From positions 1-53,324 of IMG/VR virus record IMGVR_UViG_3300017758_000012: 53,324 bases of DNA. One strand, written 5' to 3'. This DNA is from a virus. The notes under the pieces were generated by a model, which saw only the letters and a program-made list of their open reading frames with translations, had not been told where the DNA came from and did not search any database. Made by a program: the position numbers and the translations under genes. The stretch's first letter is position 1; every line of letters begins with the position of its first letter. Positions 1-8,200 of the stretch are shown here, in pieces.

Positions 1-123
1 AAAAACTGTTTTATAATCTATTGATTTTTTTAGTTTTAGATATTTGTCTAGAATTGGATTTTTAAAATCTTCTTCAAATAACTTACCTTCAGCTAAATAT
101 TTTTTTAAATCGAAATTATCCAT
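1..123 (-). CDS. Partial protein with N-terminal LAEG cassette
   Basis: Only the first 41 codons are visible; the gene runs off the left edge of the window. It starts MDNFDLKKYLAEGKLFEED, nearly identical to the starts of the next two genes at 136-477 and 489-1232, while the residues after the cassette differ. The conserved part ends in L-A-E-G, which matches the (L/I)-x-E|(A/G) site type cut by T4-family prohead proteases, so the cassette may be a capsid-targeting sequence removed in the prohead. That role is inferred. The rest of the protein and its function are unknown. Confidence 0.75.
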   Translation of the reverse strand, partial: MDNFDLKKYLAEGKLFEEDFKNPILDKYLKLKKSIDYKTVF

Positions 124-135
124 ATTATTTTATTT

Positions 136-477
136 TTAAAAGTAAAATTCTCTATTTCTATCTAACCAAAATTCAAATTTCTTATTACTTGAGATATGTT
201 CTAAACCATCAGCTTCATAGAAATCTGTAATTAATTCACCTACATCATACTTTGATAACTCTGCACCATAATACTTATTAATTTTTTCTATGTTAGGACT
301 TAAAAAATCCATAGCAAATTCTTCTAAAAAATCTTCATCATTACCATAATCATCATAAAATCTATCATATGAATCTTTAAATTCATCTTGATCAACAGTA
401 AGATAATCAATAAATTTTATTTCTTCTTTTAATAGTTTACCTTCAGCTAAATATTTTTTTAAATTAAAATTATCCAT
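136..477 (-). CDS. Small acidic protein with N-terminal LAEG cassette
   Basis: A 113-residue acidic protein starting MDNFNLKKYLAEGKLLKEE. The first 15 residues are shared with the neighbours on both sides, and the rest (rich in D, E, F and Y) is not. This pattern, a constant N-terminus on different bodies, resembles T4 internal head proteins, which carry a short N-terminal targeting peptide cleaved after Glu. The body has no domain I recognise. It is the second of three consecutive cassette genes, separated by about 10-15 nt. A role as an internal head protein is inference from the cassette only. Confidence 0.8.
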   Translation of the reverse strand: MDNFNLKKYLAEGKLLKEEIKFIDYLTVDQDEFKDSYDRFYDDYGNDEDFLEEFAMDFLSPNIEKINKYYGAELSKYDVGELITDFYEADGLEHISSNKKFEFWLDRNREFYF

Positions 478-488
478 TTATTTTTATT

Positions 489-1232
489 TTATCTAAATTC
501 ATATTTTACCCGTCCTGATGTAAAAGCATCCCCATATCTTAAGGTCCCTATATATTTGACCTTATCATCATCATCTAGATTTAAACTCTGAAGCTTCCGT
601 TGTTGTTCAGGTGTTAATTCACTATCATAATCAACTGCTGCAAGCTTTTGATCATCAGTTATATCCCTCCATTTCTTACCAAACACTTTCATTGCTATTC
701 TATTATATTCATCAGGATCAGTATAATTAGGGATACGAGGTACAAAATCTAAATCAGTAAAATCTTCAACATGACTAACATTCCCACCTACTATTTTTCC
801 TTTTTCAATTACTATTTGAGTATCTGATCTAAAACCTCTAGATGAATCATCAGCTCTTAATTTTATTTCCCCAAACATTTCAGCCACTGATTCATTACTA
901 TCTTTTAATTCACCATAATACTCTTCATCAACTTTATCTACAAATTCTTCTTTAGTGTTAGCAGCTATAAAATCGAGTTCTTTATTATCGGCAAAAACAA
1001 ATAAATAAGGTGAATTAGGTAATTTTGTTAAATTTTGTTCATTTTTTATCCAATTTAAAGCTTTTGATTTGTTACCATCATAATCATCATCAGCTATTTC
1101 ACCAACGTAAGTATTAAATTCCTTTTGGGTCCAAACACTAAGATCTTTTTTATCAGAAGAAGCATAAACATATCCCGTGTTTTCAAATAATCTACCTTCA
1201 GCTAAATATTTTTTTAAATCGAAATTATCCAT
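489..1232 (-). CDS. Protein with N-terminal LAEG cassette, unknown body
   Basis: A 247-residue acidic protein starting MDNFDLKKYLAEGRLFENT. The cassette is shared with the genes at 1-123 and 136-477; the body (about residues 20-247) is unrelated to theirs and not recognised. It is soluble-looking, rich in Asp and Glu, with no membrane segment. A TPEQQRKLQSL stretch near residue 210 looks helical. The gene lies 12 nt downstream of the gene at 1245-1706. A capsid-delivered protein is the simplest reading of the N-terminus, but the activity is unknown. Confidence 0.8.
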   Translation of the reverse strand: MDNFDLKKYLAEGRLFENTGYVYASSDKKDLSVWTQKEFNTYVGEIADDDYDGNKSKALNWIKNEQNLTKLPNSPYLFVFADNKELDFIAANTKEEFVDKVDEEYYGELKDSNESVAEMFGEIKLRADDSSRGFRSDTQIVIEKGKIVGGNVSHVEDFTDLDFVPRIPNYTDPDEYNRIAMKVFGKKWRDITDDQKLAAVDYDSELTPEQQRKLQSLNLDDDDKVKYIGTLRYGDAFTSGRVKYEFR

Positions 1233-1244
1233 TTTAGTTTATTT

Positions 1245-1706
1245 TTATACTTCTACGTCTGTTGTATCATCAATATCTACATCAACATTATCTTCAACGT
1301 CAACATCTACTTCTTCATTTTCTCCTGCTTCAGCTCCATCACCTGGTGCTCCATATCTTAAAATTCTAGCTATATGTTGAACACAATTTTCTTCTTCTGG
1401 TAAGTTAAGTAAATAATATTTTTTACCTTCTACTTGTGCAACCCAACTTCTTTGCATCCAAATAAGATAAAAGTTTTCATCATTTCTTAAATTAATTCTA
1501 AATGTAGTAGGGCGAGGTGCAACCCAATCAATTGATGCTAAAAATGAATCAAACTCATGAGTTAATAAATCTACAATAACTGCTTTTAATTCAGGAAATT
1601 TAGTTAATTCATCATACTCAACAGCAGCTGCTTCAGCTTCTTTTGTATTTGAATACACTTGTTTTACAAGTAATCTTATTCTTTCTTTAAAATCAGCTTT
1701 ATTCAT
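1245..1706 (-). CDS. Conserved-looking phage protein with Asp/Val-rich acidic tail
   Basis: A 153-residue protein. Residues 1-120 look like a compact fold (mixed helix and strand, with FRINLRNDENFYLIWMQRSW in the middle). The last 30 residues alternate Asp/Glu with Val/Ile (EEVDVDVEDNVDVDIDD). A very similar acidic strip occurs in the protein at 3279-3983, suggesting a shared linker or interaction element. It starts 5 nt after the stop of the frameshifted upstream frame at 1711. The function is not recognised; position among putative head-cargo genes suggests a virion or assembly role. Confidence 0.75.
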   Translation of the reverse strand: MNKADFKERIRLLVKQVYSNTKEAEAAAVEYDELTKFPELKAVIVDLLTHEFDSFLASIDWVAPRPTTFRINLRNDENFYLIWMQRSWVAQVEGKKYYLLNLPEEENCVQHIARILRYGAPGDGAEAGENEEVDVDVEDNVDVDIDDTTDVEV

Positions 1707-1710
1707 ATCT

Positions 1711-3086
1711 TTATGCTATAAGATCATTCATAGTTGATTGTATAGTACTTGGAGCGTCATTTAAGTTACCTACAAATCCTGGTTTTCTAATTGATACTAA
1801 TGTTATATCTCCATCACTATCTACTGTATATGATCCTCCATAATAAGCTTGATCATTTACATCTATATCAAAAGAACCTTCTTCTAATCCTCTTGATACC
1901 TTTATATCATCTTCTGGTTGTTCTAGTTTGATTGCTGCTACGACTTTTCTTGCAGCTTTTTCAGTGTCTTCTATTGTTGCGGGACCACTTGCTTCTTTAA
2001 GCTTTTTTTTTTACCTACTCCAAATTCTTTCTTAAAATAGCCTTTAGGTAAACCTTCATCTAATTTTCTATTTGGGTCTAATGCTTTTAATGCTTTTAAT
2101 CTATCATTATCATCAAGAATTCCTGCATCAATTAATTTAGTAACATGCCATAAATTTATATCAGCAGTTCCCATTTTTGATAAATCAGATAATTTTTTAG
2201 TACTAATACTTTTGTTAACTTTTGATGCAACATTTTTTAATGCACCTTCTATACCTTTAAGACTATCAGAAGGTGATGTTGCTTCTTCTAAACTTTCACC
2301 AAATGCTGCTCTAATTGAACCACATACTCTAGCGGCTCCCTTTTTACCGTATTTACTTTCATTGTCATCAAGACATTTATCAAATGGATATGATTTCTCA
2401 TTTATAGATCTCATTTGCTTAATAGTTTCTTTAATGTCTTTTAATTTAGCTAATTTTTTTAAAAAAGAAGTTTTAGTTTTAGGTGCCATTTTTTTAATCA
2501 TATCTATGACCCTTTTATCTTTATCTTCTTTTTCTTCTTCTTTTAAGGCATTACCAATTCCTACTTTTCTTCTCTTAATATTATCATCTGATGAGGTATC
2601 TATTTTATTACCCTTTCTATCATATCCACCTACTTCATTAATATCATAATCTTTCATTATAGCACCTAAATATAATCTAGCATCATCAGTAGACATTGCT
2701 CTAATTATTGCATCAACAACAGCTTCAGCACCCATCATTGCTACCATTCTGTCAGCCATTGCAAAAACTTCATCATCTAAAGTTTCTTTCATCATTGATT
2801 TTTCAATTGCTTTACCTCTAGTTTTTTCATAGTCGGATAATTTACCATCTTTGTTTAAATCTGCTTTTTTTGGGTTGGTCAGTGCATCTTTTATTAATTC
2901 ACTAAGTCTATTATCTTTCATAGATTCGGATTGTTTTTTTGCCATATTAGTTGCTCGTCCATACATTACAGCTTCAGCATCTTTACCATATTTGTCAACA
3001 AGAGAACGTTTGTTCTTCTTCATTTTCATTATGATTTCTTCCCTTTTATCGAGTTCTGCTTTAGTAAGCTTTTTTTCGTTGAGCAT
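1711..3086 (-). CDS. EF-hand-containing phage protein, -1 frameshift at an A10 run
   Basis: The first frame runs from 3086 to a stop at 1971 (371 residues). At 2003-2012 the coding strand has ten A residues (GGT AAA AAA AAA AGC). Shifting to the -1 frame there opens a further stretch of about 95 codons to a TAA at 1711 that has no start codon of its own and reads like normal coding sequence. The shifted product would be about 455 residues. The protein is lysine-rich and has an EF-hand-like calcium loop (DLNKDGKLSDYE, near residue 80) and a Cys-containing segment (FDKCLDDNESKYGKKGAARVC). Several L/I-x-E motifs recur along it. Either a sequencing indel in the homopolymer, or slippage/programmed frameshifting, explains the break. 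Neighbours suggest a virion-associated role. Confidence 0.7.
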
Positions 3087-3091
3087 TTTAT

Positions 3092-3259
3092 TTATTTTTT
3101 ATCTTCAGCTACAGATGCTTTTCTATATTCTGAAATAAGTTTTTTTATGTTACCTAGTGCTTTTCTTGCACGGCCGTGAGCTGCTTTAGAAGTTCCAGCA
3201 TGTTCTGCTTTGAATGATTCATAAAGCACTTCAATTTTATCAAAAATTTCTTGTGTCAT
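3092..3259 (-). CDS. Small Hc1/histone H1-like DNA-binding protein
   Basis: A 55-residue basic protein starting MTQEIFDKIEVLYESFKAEH. Its centre reads TSKAAHGRARKALGNIKKLI and continues into SEYRKAS. This is the layout of the short Hc1-type histone-like proteins widespread in Bacteroidota: an N-terminal helix, then a K-A-A-x-x-R-A-R-K-A motif, then a second helix ending in (E/D)-(F/Y)-R-K-x-S. The family is thought to bind and compact DNA. It sits between two putative virion-associated genes, 5 nt upstream of the start at 3086 and 19 nt after the stop at 3279. It could compact phage DNA or act on the host nucleoid. The family call is from motif memory, not a search. Confidence 0.72.
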   Translation of the reverse strand: MTQEIFDKIEVLYESFKAEHAGTSKAAHGRARKALGNIKKLISEYRKASVAEDKK

Positions 3260-3278
3260 TACTTTTATTTTATTATTA

Positions 3279-3983
3279 TTAATTTGCTTTTACTACGTGT
3301 GCTCTAGTATAATATGTGATAGTATTTCCTATTTGATCTAATAGTTTTTCATCACCCATTTTTTCTGCTCTTTCTTGAGCTTTAGTTAAAAGACCTAATA
3401 TAGCTGATACATCAGATGATTCTCCAGGTACTGTAGATTTAACTTCAATATCTGATTCTGAAGATTCGTCATCAATATCAATATCTTTTTCAACATCAAT
3501 ATTAATATCTTCATTATCTTCGACATCTACTTCTTCAGCTTCATCTATATCATCCATTTCTTCTTCAACAGTAGATTTACCTACTTTATGAGGTTGTGGG
3601 TTAACAGGACCCCCATCAGCATCCATATTATATGAAGGTGAATTTTGTCTTCTAAATGAAACAGCATCTGCTTCATCTAAATCATCTTTCATTTCAGCTA
3701 AAATTCTTTCTTTAATTTGAGCTTTAAATTCTTTAACTGTAATTTTTGAAGATTTTTTTTCTCCTTCTTTAACGACATCTTTTTTAAAGTCTTTTTTTAG
3801 CTTAGCTAATTTCTTTTCATTATCTTCAATGTCTTTTTTAAGATCTTTTATATGGTCTCTATCATCACGGATAGCACCTTCCATACGTTTTTGTTCTTCC
3901 TCATTGCCTTTTTTACTGTCTTGTTTTTCAGTTAAAAGTGGGTTGTTTTTTAAGTAATTTCTGTAGTTAAATTCGTTTGCCAT
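3279..3983 (-). CDS. Acidic coiled-coil protein, possible scaffold or head-associated
   Basis: A 234-residue protein starting MANEFNYRNYLKNNPLLTEK, a diverged version of the N-terminal cassette seen at 1-1232 (F-x-x-x-x-Y-L then L-L-T-E). Residues about 25-75 are lysine/glutamate-rich and predicted coiled coil. Residues about 145-185 are an Asp/Val/Ile strip (EEVDVEDNEDINIDVEKDID) like the tail of the protein at 1245-1706. The last 45 residues form an ordinary helical domain. Charge and coiled coil recall prohead core or scaffold proteins, but identity is not established. An ATATTTATAA element lies 16 nt upstream of the start. Confidence 0.75.
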   Translation of the reverse strand: MANEFNYRNYLKNNPLLTEKQDSKKGNEEEQKRMEGAIRDDRDHIKDLKKDIEDNEKKLAKLKKDFKKDVVKEGEKKSSKITVKEFKAQIKERILAEMKDDLDEADAVSFRRQNSPSYNMDADGGPVNPQPHKVGKSTVEEEMDDIDEAEEVDVEDNEDINIDVEKDIDIDDESSESDIEVKSTVPGESSDVSAILGLLTKAQERAEKMGDEKLLDQIGNTITYYTRAHVVKAN

Positions 3984-3999
3984 TTTAGTGTTTATTTTG

Positions 4000-4009
4000 T
4001 TATAAATAT
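4000..4009 (-). promoter_or_regulatory. Putative late promoter element ATATTTATAA
   Basis: On the coding strand this reads ATATTTATAA, 16 nt upstream of the start at 3983. The same 10-mer or a one-base variant occurs upstream of seven other late-region genes and of the tmRNA. It is the reverse complement of the T4 late -10 sequence TATAAATA plus flanks, so identity as a gp55-type promoter is only inferred. Confidence 0.5.
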
Positions 4010-4030
4010 ATAAAAATTTATTATTATTAA

Positions 4031-5062
4031 TTATTTTTTAAGTGAGTTAAATATTTTTCCTTTTAATTCCATTAGATCTGGACCTGCTGGTTTATTTCTT
4101 GATTTTCCATCTGGTGTATAACCACAAGATCCTTCCTTTATATCATCCATCATTCTTTGTTTTAAAGCAGCCATAATAGCAAATATAGCATCTTGCTCTG
4201 AGTAGTCATATCTTTTAGCCATTGCTTTAATAAAACCATTTACCTTTCTAGATACTTCTGGATTGAGTGCTTCATTTAATGATTCATTCATATCATACTG
4301 GTTAATTTGTTTTTTAACTCTGTATAATTTATCTTCTAATTTATTTAGCATACTACCATATCTATTAGCTATTTCTCCTCCTTCTGGCTCTGCTTCTTGC
4401 TCCATGTCTCTGTATAATTGAGCAATTCTGTCTTCTAAATCTTTTTGTTCATCTCTTAAATACATAACATCTTCAAAATCTAATCCACCTCTAGATGGTT
4501 CTGGTTGTTTATCTTTTGCTATTTTTGCTGCTCTTGCTTTTACTAAAGCAGGATCATTAACATCTATTTCTTTTAAATTACCGGGTAAACCAAAATCTCC
4601 AAATTCATCACCTTTTATGTCTATAAAATCATCTGATACTACAAATAATTTTACTTTACCATTCTCTAAATCTGTAACTTCAATATCTTCTACATCATAT
4701 TTATTTTGAAGCATAGTGGCTATGTTGTTCATTATTAGTAGAGCTCTTTCTGAACTTAATCTTCTAATTTGACCTGTCATTGTTTCTTGACCAAGTGCCA
4801 TAGTAGCACCTCCAGAACCAATATCATAATCTATAAATACATTTAAGAAATTAGGATTATTTTTATCTTTTTTAGCTCTAGGTGAAGATACTCTTCTATA
4901 ATCTTCAATGCTTTTTTCATTTAAATAAGGTTGTTCACCATCTCCATCATATGCTGTAAAAGTAGAACTGCGCATAGCATCAGTTTCTTTTTGAGAATTA
5001 CTTTTAAATTCTCTAATGTATTGCTCTCTAAAATATTTAGTTAATGAAAAATCTTTTGCCAT
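4031..5062 (-). CDS. Virion-associated or internal head-like protein, unknown function
   Basis: A 343-residue protein starting [20 protein letters not shown], another diverged cassette (F-x-L-x-K-Y-F, ending R-E-F). Residues about 90-155 look like an alpha/beta domain ([20 protein letters not shown], then a strand-rich part). Residues about 200-255 are coiled coil. A linker [15 protein letters not shown] near residue 260 contains L-N-E-A, a possible prohead-protease site, and is followed by a small helical C-terminal domain ending near a single Cys ([15 protein letters not shown]). No known family is recognised. It has its own ATATTTATAA element, 18 nt upstream. Confidence 0.75.
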   Translation of the reverse strand: MAKDFSLTKYFREQYIREFKSNSQKETDAMRSSTFTAYDGDGEQPYLNEKSIEDYRRVSSPRAKKDKNNPNFLNVFIDYDIGSGGATMALGQETMTGQIRRLSSERALLIMNNIATMLQNKYDVEDIEVTDLENGKVKLFVVSDDFIDIKGDEFGDFGLPGNLKEIDVNDPALVKARAAKIAKDKQPEPSRGGLDFEDVMYLRDEQKDLEDRIAQLYRDMEQEAEPEGGEIANRYGSMLNKLEDKLYRVKKQINQYDMNESLNEALNPEVSRKVNGFIKAMAKRYDYSEQDAIFAIMAALKQRMMDDIKEGSCGYTPDGKSRNKPAGPDLMELKGKIFNSLKK

Positions 5063-5080
5063 AATAATATATTACTTTTG

Positions 5081-5090
5081 TTATAAATAT
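5081..5090 (-). promoter_or_regulatory. Putative late promoter element ATATTTATAA
   Basis: Coding-strand ATATTTATAA, 18 nt before the start at 5062. The flanks (TATATATTTATAAC) match those of the element at 4000-4009, which supports a shared signal rather than chance AT-richness. Confidence 0.5.
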
Positions 5091-5117
5091 ATAAAAAATA
5101 TATAAAATATGCGAGAA

Positions 5118-5693
5118 TTATTTTTTTAAGTTTTCTAAGTACTTTATAGTTTTTTCTAATTCTTTTATAACTCTTTTTTCATCATAACCCCCAACCCATT
5201 TTTCAACATCTCCTTGTTCTGTTATATAAGATTTATTAGATGTAGTTAATTGATCTTCAACAAAGTCCTTAAAATCTTTAATAAAAATGTCTAAATCTGA
5301 ATTATGTATATTTTTTTCGTACACTTCCCAAGCTCCTGCTCTTTTTAAATCTGTAGCAAATTTTAAAAAACAATCATAACATTTTTTATGAAATTTATAA
5401 TAACCAGAATCAAATTTATGTTTCATTTGTTTTTTACAATTAGGACAAAATAAAGGAATTTTTATTGATTTTTTTATTTCATCATATTTAGTAATATTTT
5501 GTTTGATACCTTCTTTAATGGTCCATTTTCGACCATTTTCTTCCCAAATATCACCTTCTTTATAAAATGTATCTTTTTTAGTATAACCTATTCCTTCAGT
5601 AGTTCTGTTCCCACTTTTTCCTTGTATTAAATTTCGGGCACGTTGAACATCCTTTTTTGAAAATTCTTTTCTTAAAACATTGTCTTGACTCAT
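5118..5693 (-). CDS. Zinc-ribbon phage protein
   Basis: A 191-residue basic protein. Four cysteines at residues 83, 86, 105 and 108 (CPNC and CYDC) form a typical zinc ribbon. The N-terminal 70 residues include a short beta segment (GDIWEENGRKWTIKEG). The C-terminal 40 residues are helical (EKRVIKELEKTIKYLENLKK). The start overlaps the stop of the upstream 836-residue gene by 4 nt (ATGA), indicating translational coupling. A nucleic-acid-binding or folding role is possible; the function is unknown. Confidence 0.75.
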   Translation of the reverse strand: MSQDNVLRKEFSKKDVQRARNLIQGKSGNRTTEGIGYTKKDTFYKEGDIWEENGRKWTIKEGIKQNITKYDEIKKSIKIPLFCPNCKKQMKHKFDSGYYKFHKKCYDCFLKFATDLKRAGAWEVYEKNIHNSDLDIFIKDFKDFVEDQLTTSNKSYITEQGDVEKWVGGYDEKRVIKELEKTIKYLENLKK

Positions 5694-8200
5694 AAGCCTA
5701 ATTCTTTTAATTTATTTATTGTTGAAGCTGTGTCAGTATGTAATACACCAATTCCACCAGCTTTTATCCATTGATCTATATTTGACTCTCTATCATCAAT
5801 TAATATACTATTAGGATCTGCATAGTTTTGTTTATTAGCAGCTCTAGCTAATATTAGTTTAGTTGAAGGTAAATTTCTTTGTCTCCAAATTCTTTTTCCC
5901 ATTTTCGAATGATCAGCTCTTGAGGGAGATGATAATAAAGTTGGATTATAAGACTTAATATAATCCCATAATTGTTTACCATCAGACATCCAATCCATTC
6001 CTACCCAAAATCTTACTCCTGTACCATCAACTAATTCCCAAAATTTATCTTTACCAAACTTTTGTTCATATTCCGTTGGAGGTATTCCATTTGAAAATCT
6101 TTTAAACCTTTTATTAAAATCAACTAATACTCCATCCATATCTGAGTATATTGTGTATTCTTTGTTTATATTTTCTTTAATATTTTTCTTTTTGTTTTTT
6201 AAACGTTGAGTTTTTCTTTTAGATGCTTCTTTACGTTGTTTAATATAATCAAATGCAGATTTAAGTTTCTTTTTTTTCTTAGGATCCTTAGTTCTACCTA
6301 ATGCTGCTCTAACTCTTTGATGTATTAAATTAATAATTTGAGATTGTCTAGCGTGTGATTTATTTTTAAAAGAAGATTTATTTAAAGTATCAACTACATC
6401 TTGTCTTGTTGAAAATTTTATTCCTACAGTATCCTTTGGATTTTCATCTGTGTATAATCTACGACTTGATCCTTTAGGTTTTTTACCTGTTCCTTTTTTA
6501 GGATCAGCTTCATTTAATGGTTTACCTATTTCATAAGGTATACCTTTTTCTTTTAAAGCATTTTCATATTCTTCATTTGATTCAGGTAATACTACTTTAA
6601 TTATATATTTAGATAAATTTGTAACATTTGTATCAATTACCTCTTCCATTTCATCATATTGACTTATCTCTTCATAATCGGGATTATCTGAAGTATCTTT
6701 ATATGGTCTAATTTTATATTTAGTACGTAATTTATCTTTATCAAGAATAAAATAAGGTTGATCTCCTAACCATTCTGTGGCGTATGAATCTAAACTACGA
6801 GTTAAACTTATAGGACCCTTTAACATATCATCATCTAAAACGTCTAATAAGTATTGGGTAAAATGGTATAAAACACCAAATTGTGGACCTTCATTAACAT
6901 TAGTTGTTGTTTTTAATGTTTTAGCTAATTGTAATGCTTTATAATATTTTTGATTTTTATCTCCTAACTGAGCACCTTTTTTATCAGGATCTTTATCCAT
7001 TTTCTTTAAACGAGCAATTTCTTTATTAATTAGGGATAATGGAATTTTTTTATCTTTAGGAATACCTAATCTTTTTCTAACAGTACCTTGTTTCAAACTA
7101 CCTGCTTTTTTTCCTTTAGCAGCCATTTTTTCATAAGTATCTCCTTCTTTTAATTCTTCCTCTAATCCTCGAGCTAATTCAAGAGCATAAGCATTTAAAC
7201 CAAATGGATCTTTATTTTTCTTTTCATTTATACTATCAGTCCAATTTCTAAATGTCATTGTACCTACTAAATTAGCTTCTTGTTCAATTTTATCTAAATT
7301 AACATCTTCAGTAGTATCAGTTGTTTGAACATCACCTAATCTATCTTCTAAAAATTGAGTATGATGAACCATTTCATGGGAAAATGATCTAACTATATCT
7401 TTGGGATGTCTACCTTCTGTATACAAAACTATAGTTTGAGTATTAGGATCATAATAAGCTGTTTTTCCAAAAAAATCTTTTGCATTTTCAGAATCACCAT
7501 CTACAAATTCTACTTTAGGTAAAGGTTCTATATTTCTACCTTTTTCTATCATATAATCCGTTAAATCTTGAATCATTTGTTTATAATCTATATCTTTAGA
7601 ATATGTAGCATTTTCATTTAATACAGGTGAAACTATGTCAAATACCATACTTTTATCTTCTTTTGATAAAATATCTGGTAGAAATGGGGTAAAATATAAT
7701 TTTCCCTTTTTAGCTGCTTCTCTAGCATTTCTACCTCTCATACCTTCATCTTGTGTGGTAACAACCTTTAAATCTAAATTATTATATTTTTCAGGATTTT
7801 TCTTTAATGCTTTTGCTCTATCTATTATATCTTTTTCATCATCATCAGCTCCTTCTCTTTTACCTATTATCCAATAAATAATATCTTGAGGATTATTTTT
7901 AGCAAAGCTATAAATATCACCAATAGGCATTTTTGAAGGTTGTATTTTAACTTTTGGTGGTAAATAATTTTGGTAGATTTCCCAAATTAATATAGCTTCT
8001 GCTTGAGATATACCATTCCTTTCACCACTACCTACTAATATTATTAATTCATCAATTTCAGGATATTGTTTTAAAGCTTCATCTACTACTTCAAAATGTC
8101 CTCCTATAGGAGGTTTAAAACCCCCACCATATAAAGCAACTATTTTATTTTTATTTTCAGGCAATAATCCTTCTAATAATGATTTTGTTAATTTATTCAT
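5690..8200 (-). CDS. Multidomain polyvalent protein: nucleotidyltransferase, metallopeptidase, HAD
   Basis: An 836-residue mosaic. Residues 20-190 are a cytidylyltransferase-like fold (YGGGFKPPIGGH, the HxGH-type motif, H35). Residues 196-330 hold a zinc metallopeptidase motif (H275-E-M-V-H279, with Glu about residue 306-308 as a possible third ligand). Residues 440-545 begin LYHFT and contain ISLTR, possibly an ADP-ribosyltransferase-like fold (weak). Residues 578-665 match my memory of DUF5872, also known in giant viruses (DENPKDTVGIKFST, KSHARQSQIINLIHQR). Residues 680-836 are a HAD phosphatase (D687-x-D689) like 5'(3')-deoxyribonucleotidases. The start MNKLTKSLLEGLL has an L-L-E-G site, and linkers contain LNEN (194-197), VNEG (435-438) and LNEA (562-565). 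This is the architecture of phage polyvalent proteins carried in the capsid; delivery and processing are inferred. Confidence 0.82.
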   Translation of the reverse strand: MNKLTKSLLEGLLPENKNKIVALYGGGFKPPIGGHFEVVDEALKQYPEIDELIILVGSGERNGISQAEAILIWEIYQNYLPPKVKIQPSKMPIGDIYSFAKNNPQDIIYWIIGKREGADDDEKDIIDRAKALKKNPEKYNNLDLKVVTTQDEGMRGRNAREAAKKGKLYFTPFLPDILSKEDKSMVFDIVSPVLNENATYSKDIDYKQMIQDLTDYMIEKGRNIEPLPKVEFVDGDSENAKDFFGKTAYYDPNTQTIVLYTEGRHPKDIVRSFSHEMVHHTQFLEDRLGDVQTTDTTEDVNLDKIEQEANLVGTMTFRNWTDSINEKKNKDPFGLNAYALELARGLEEELKEGDTYEKMAAKGKKAGSLKQGTVRKRLGIPKDKKIPLSLINKEIARLKKMDKDPDKKGAQLGDKNQKYYKALQLAKTLKTTTNVNEGPQFGVLYHFTQYLLDVLDDDMLKGPISLTRSLDSYATEWLGDQPYFILDKDKLRTKYKIRPYKDTSDNPDYEEISQYDEMEEVIDTNVTNLSKYIIKVVLPESNEEYENALKEKGIPYEIGKPLNEADPKKGTGKKPKGSSRRLYTDENPKDTVGIKFSTRQDVVDTLNKSSFKNKSHARQSQIINLIHQRVRAALGRTKDPKKKKKLKSAFDYIKQRKEASKRKTQRLKNKKKNIKENINKEYTIYSDMDGVLVDFNKRFKRFSNGIPPTEYEQKFGKDKFWELVDGTGVRFWVGMDWMSDGKQLWDYIKSYNPTLLSSPSRADHSKMGKRIWRQRNLPSTKLILARAANKQNYADPNSILIDDRESNIDQWIKAGGIGVLHTDTASTINKLKELGL

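Noticed and set aside
2212-2649. Plus-strand frame opposite the EF-hand gene
   Set aside because: It is a Leu/Ser/Phe-rich shadow of the minus-strand gene with no start signal. The same applies to other plus-strand frames opposite real genes (for example 2851-3138, 15180-15706 and 7635-7877).
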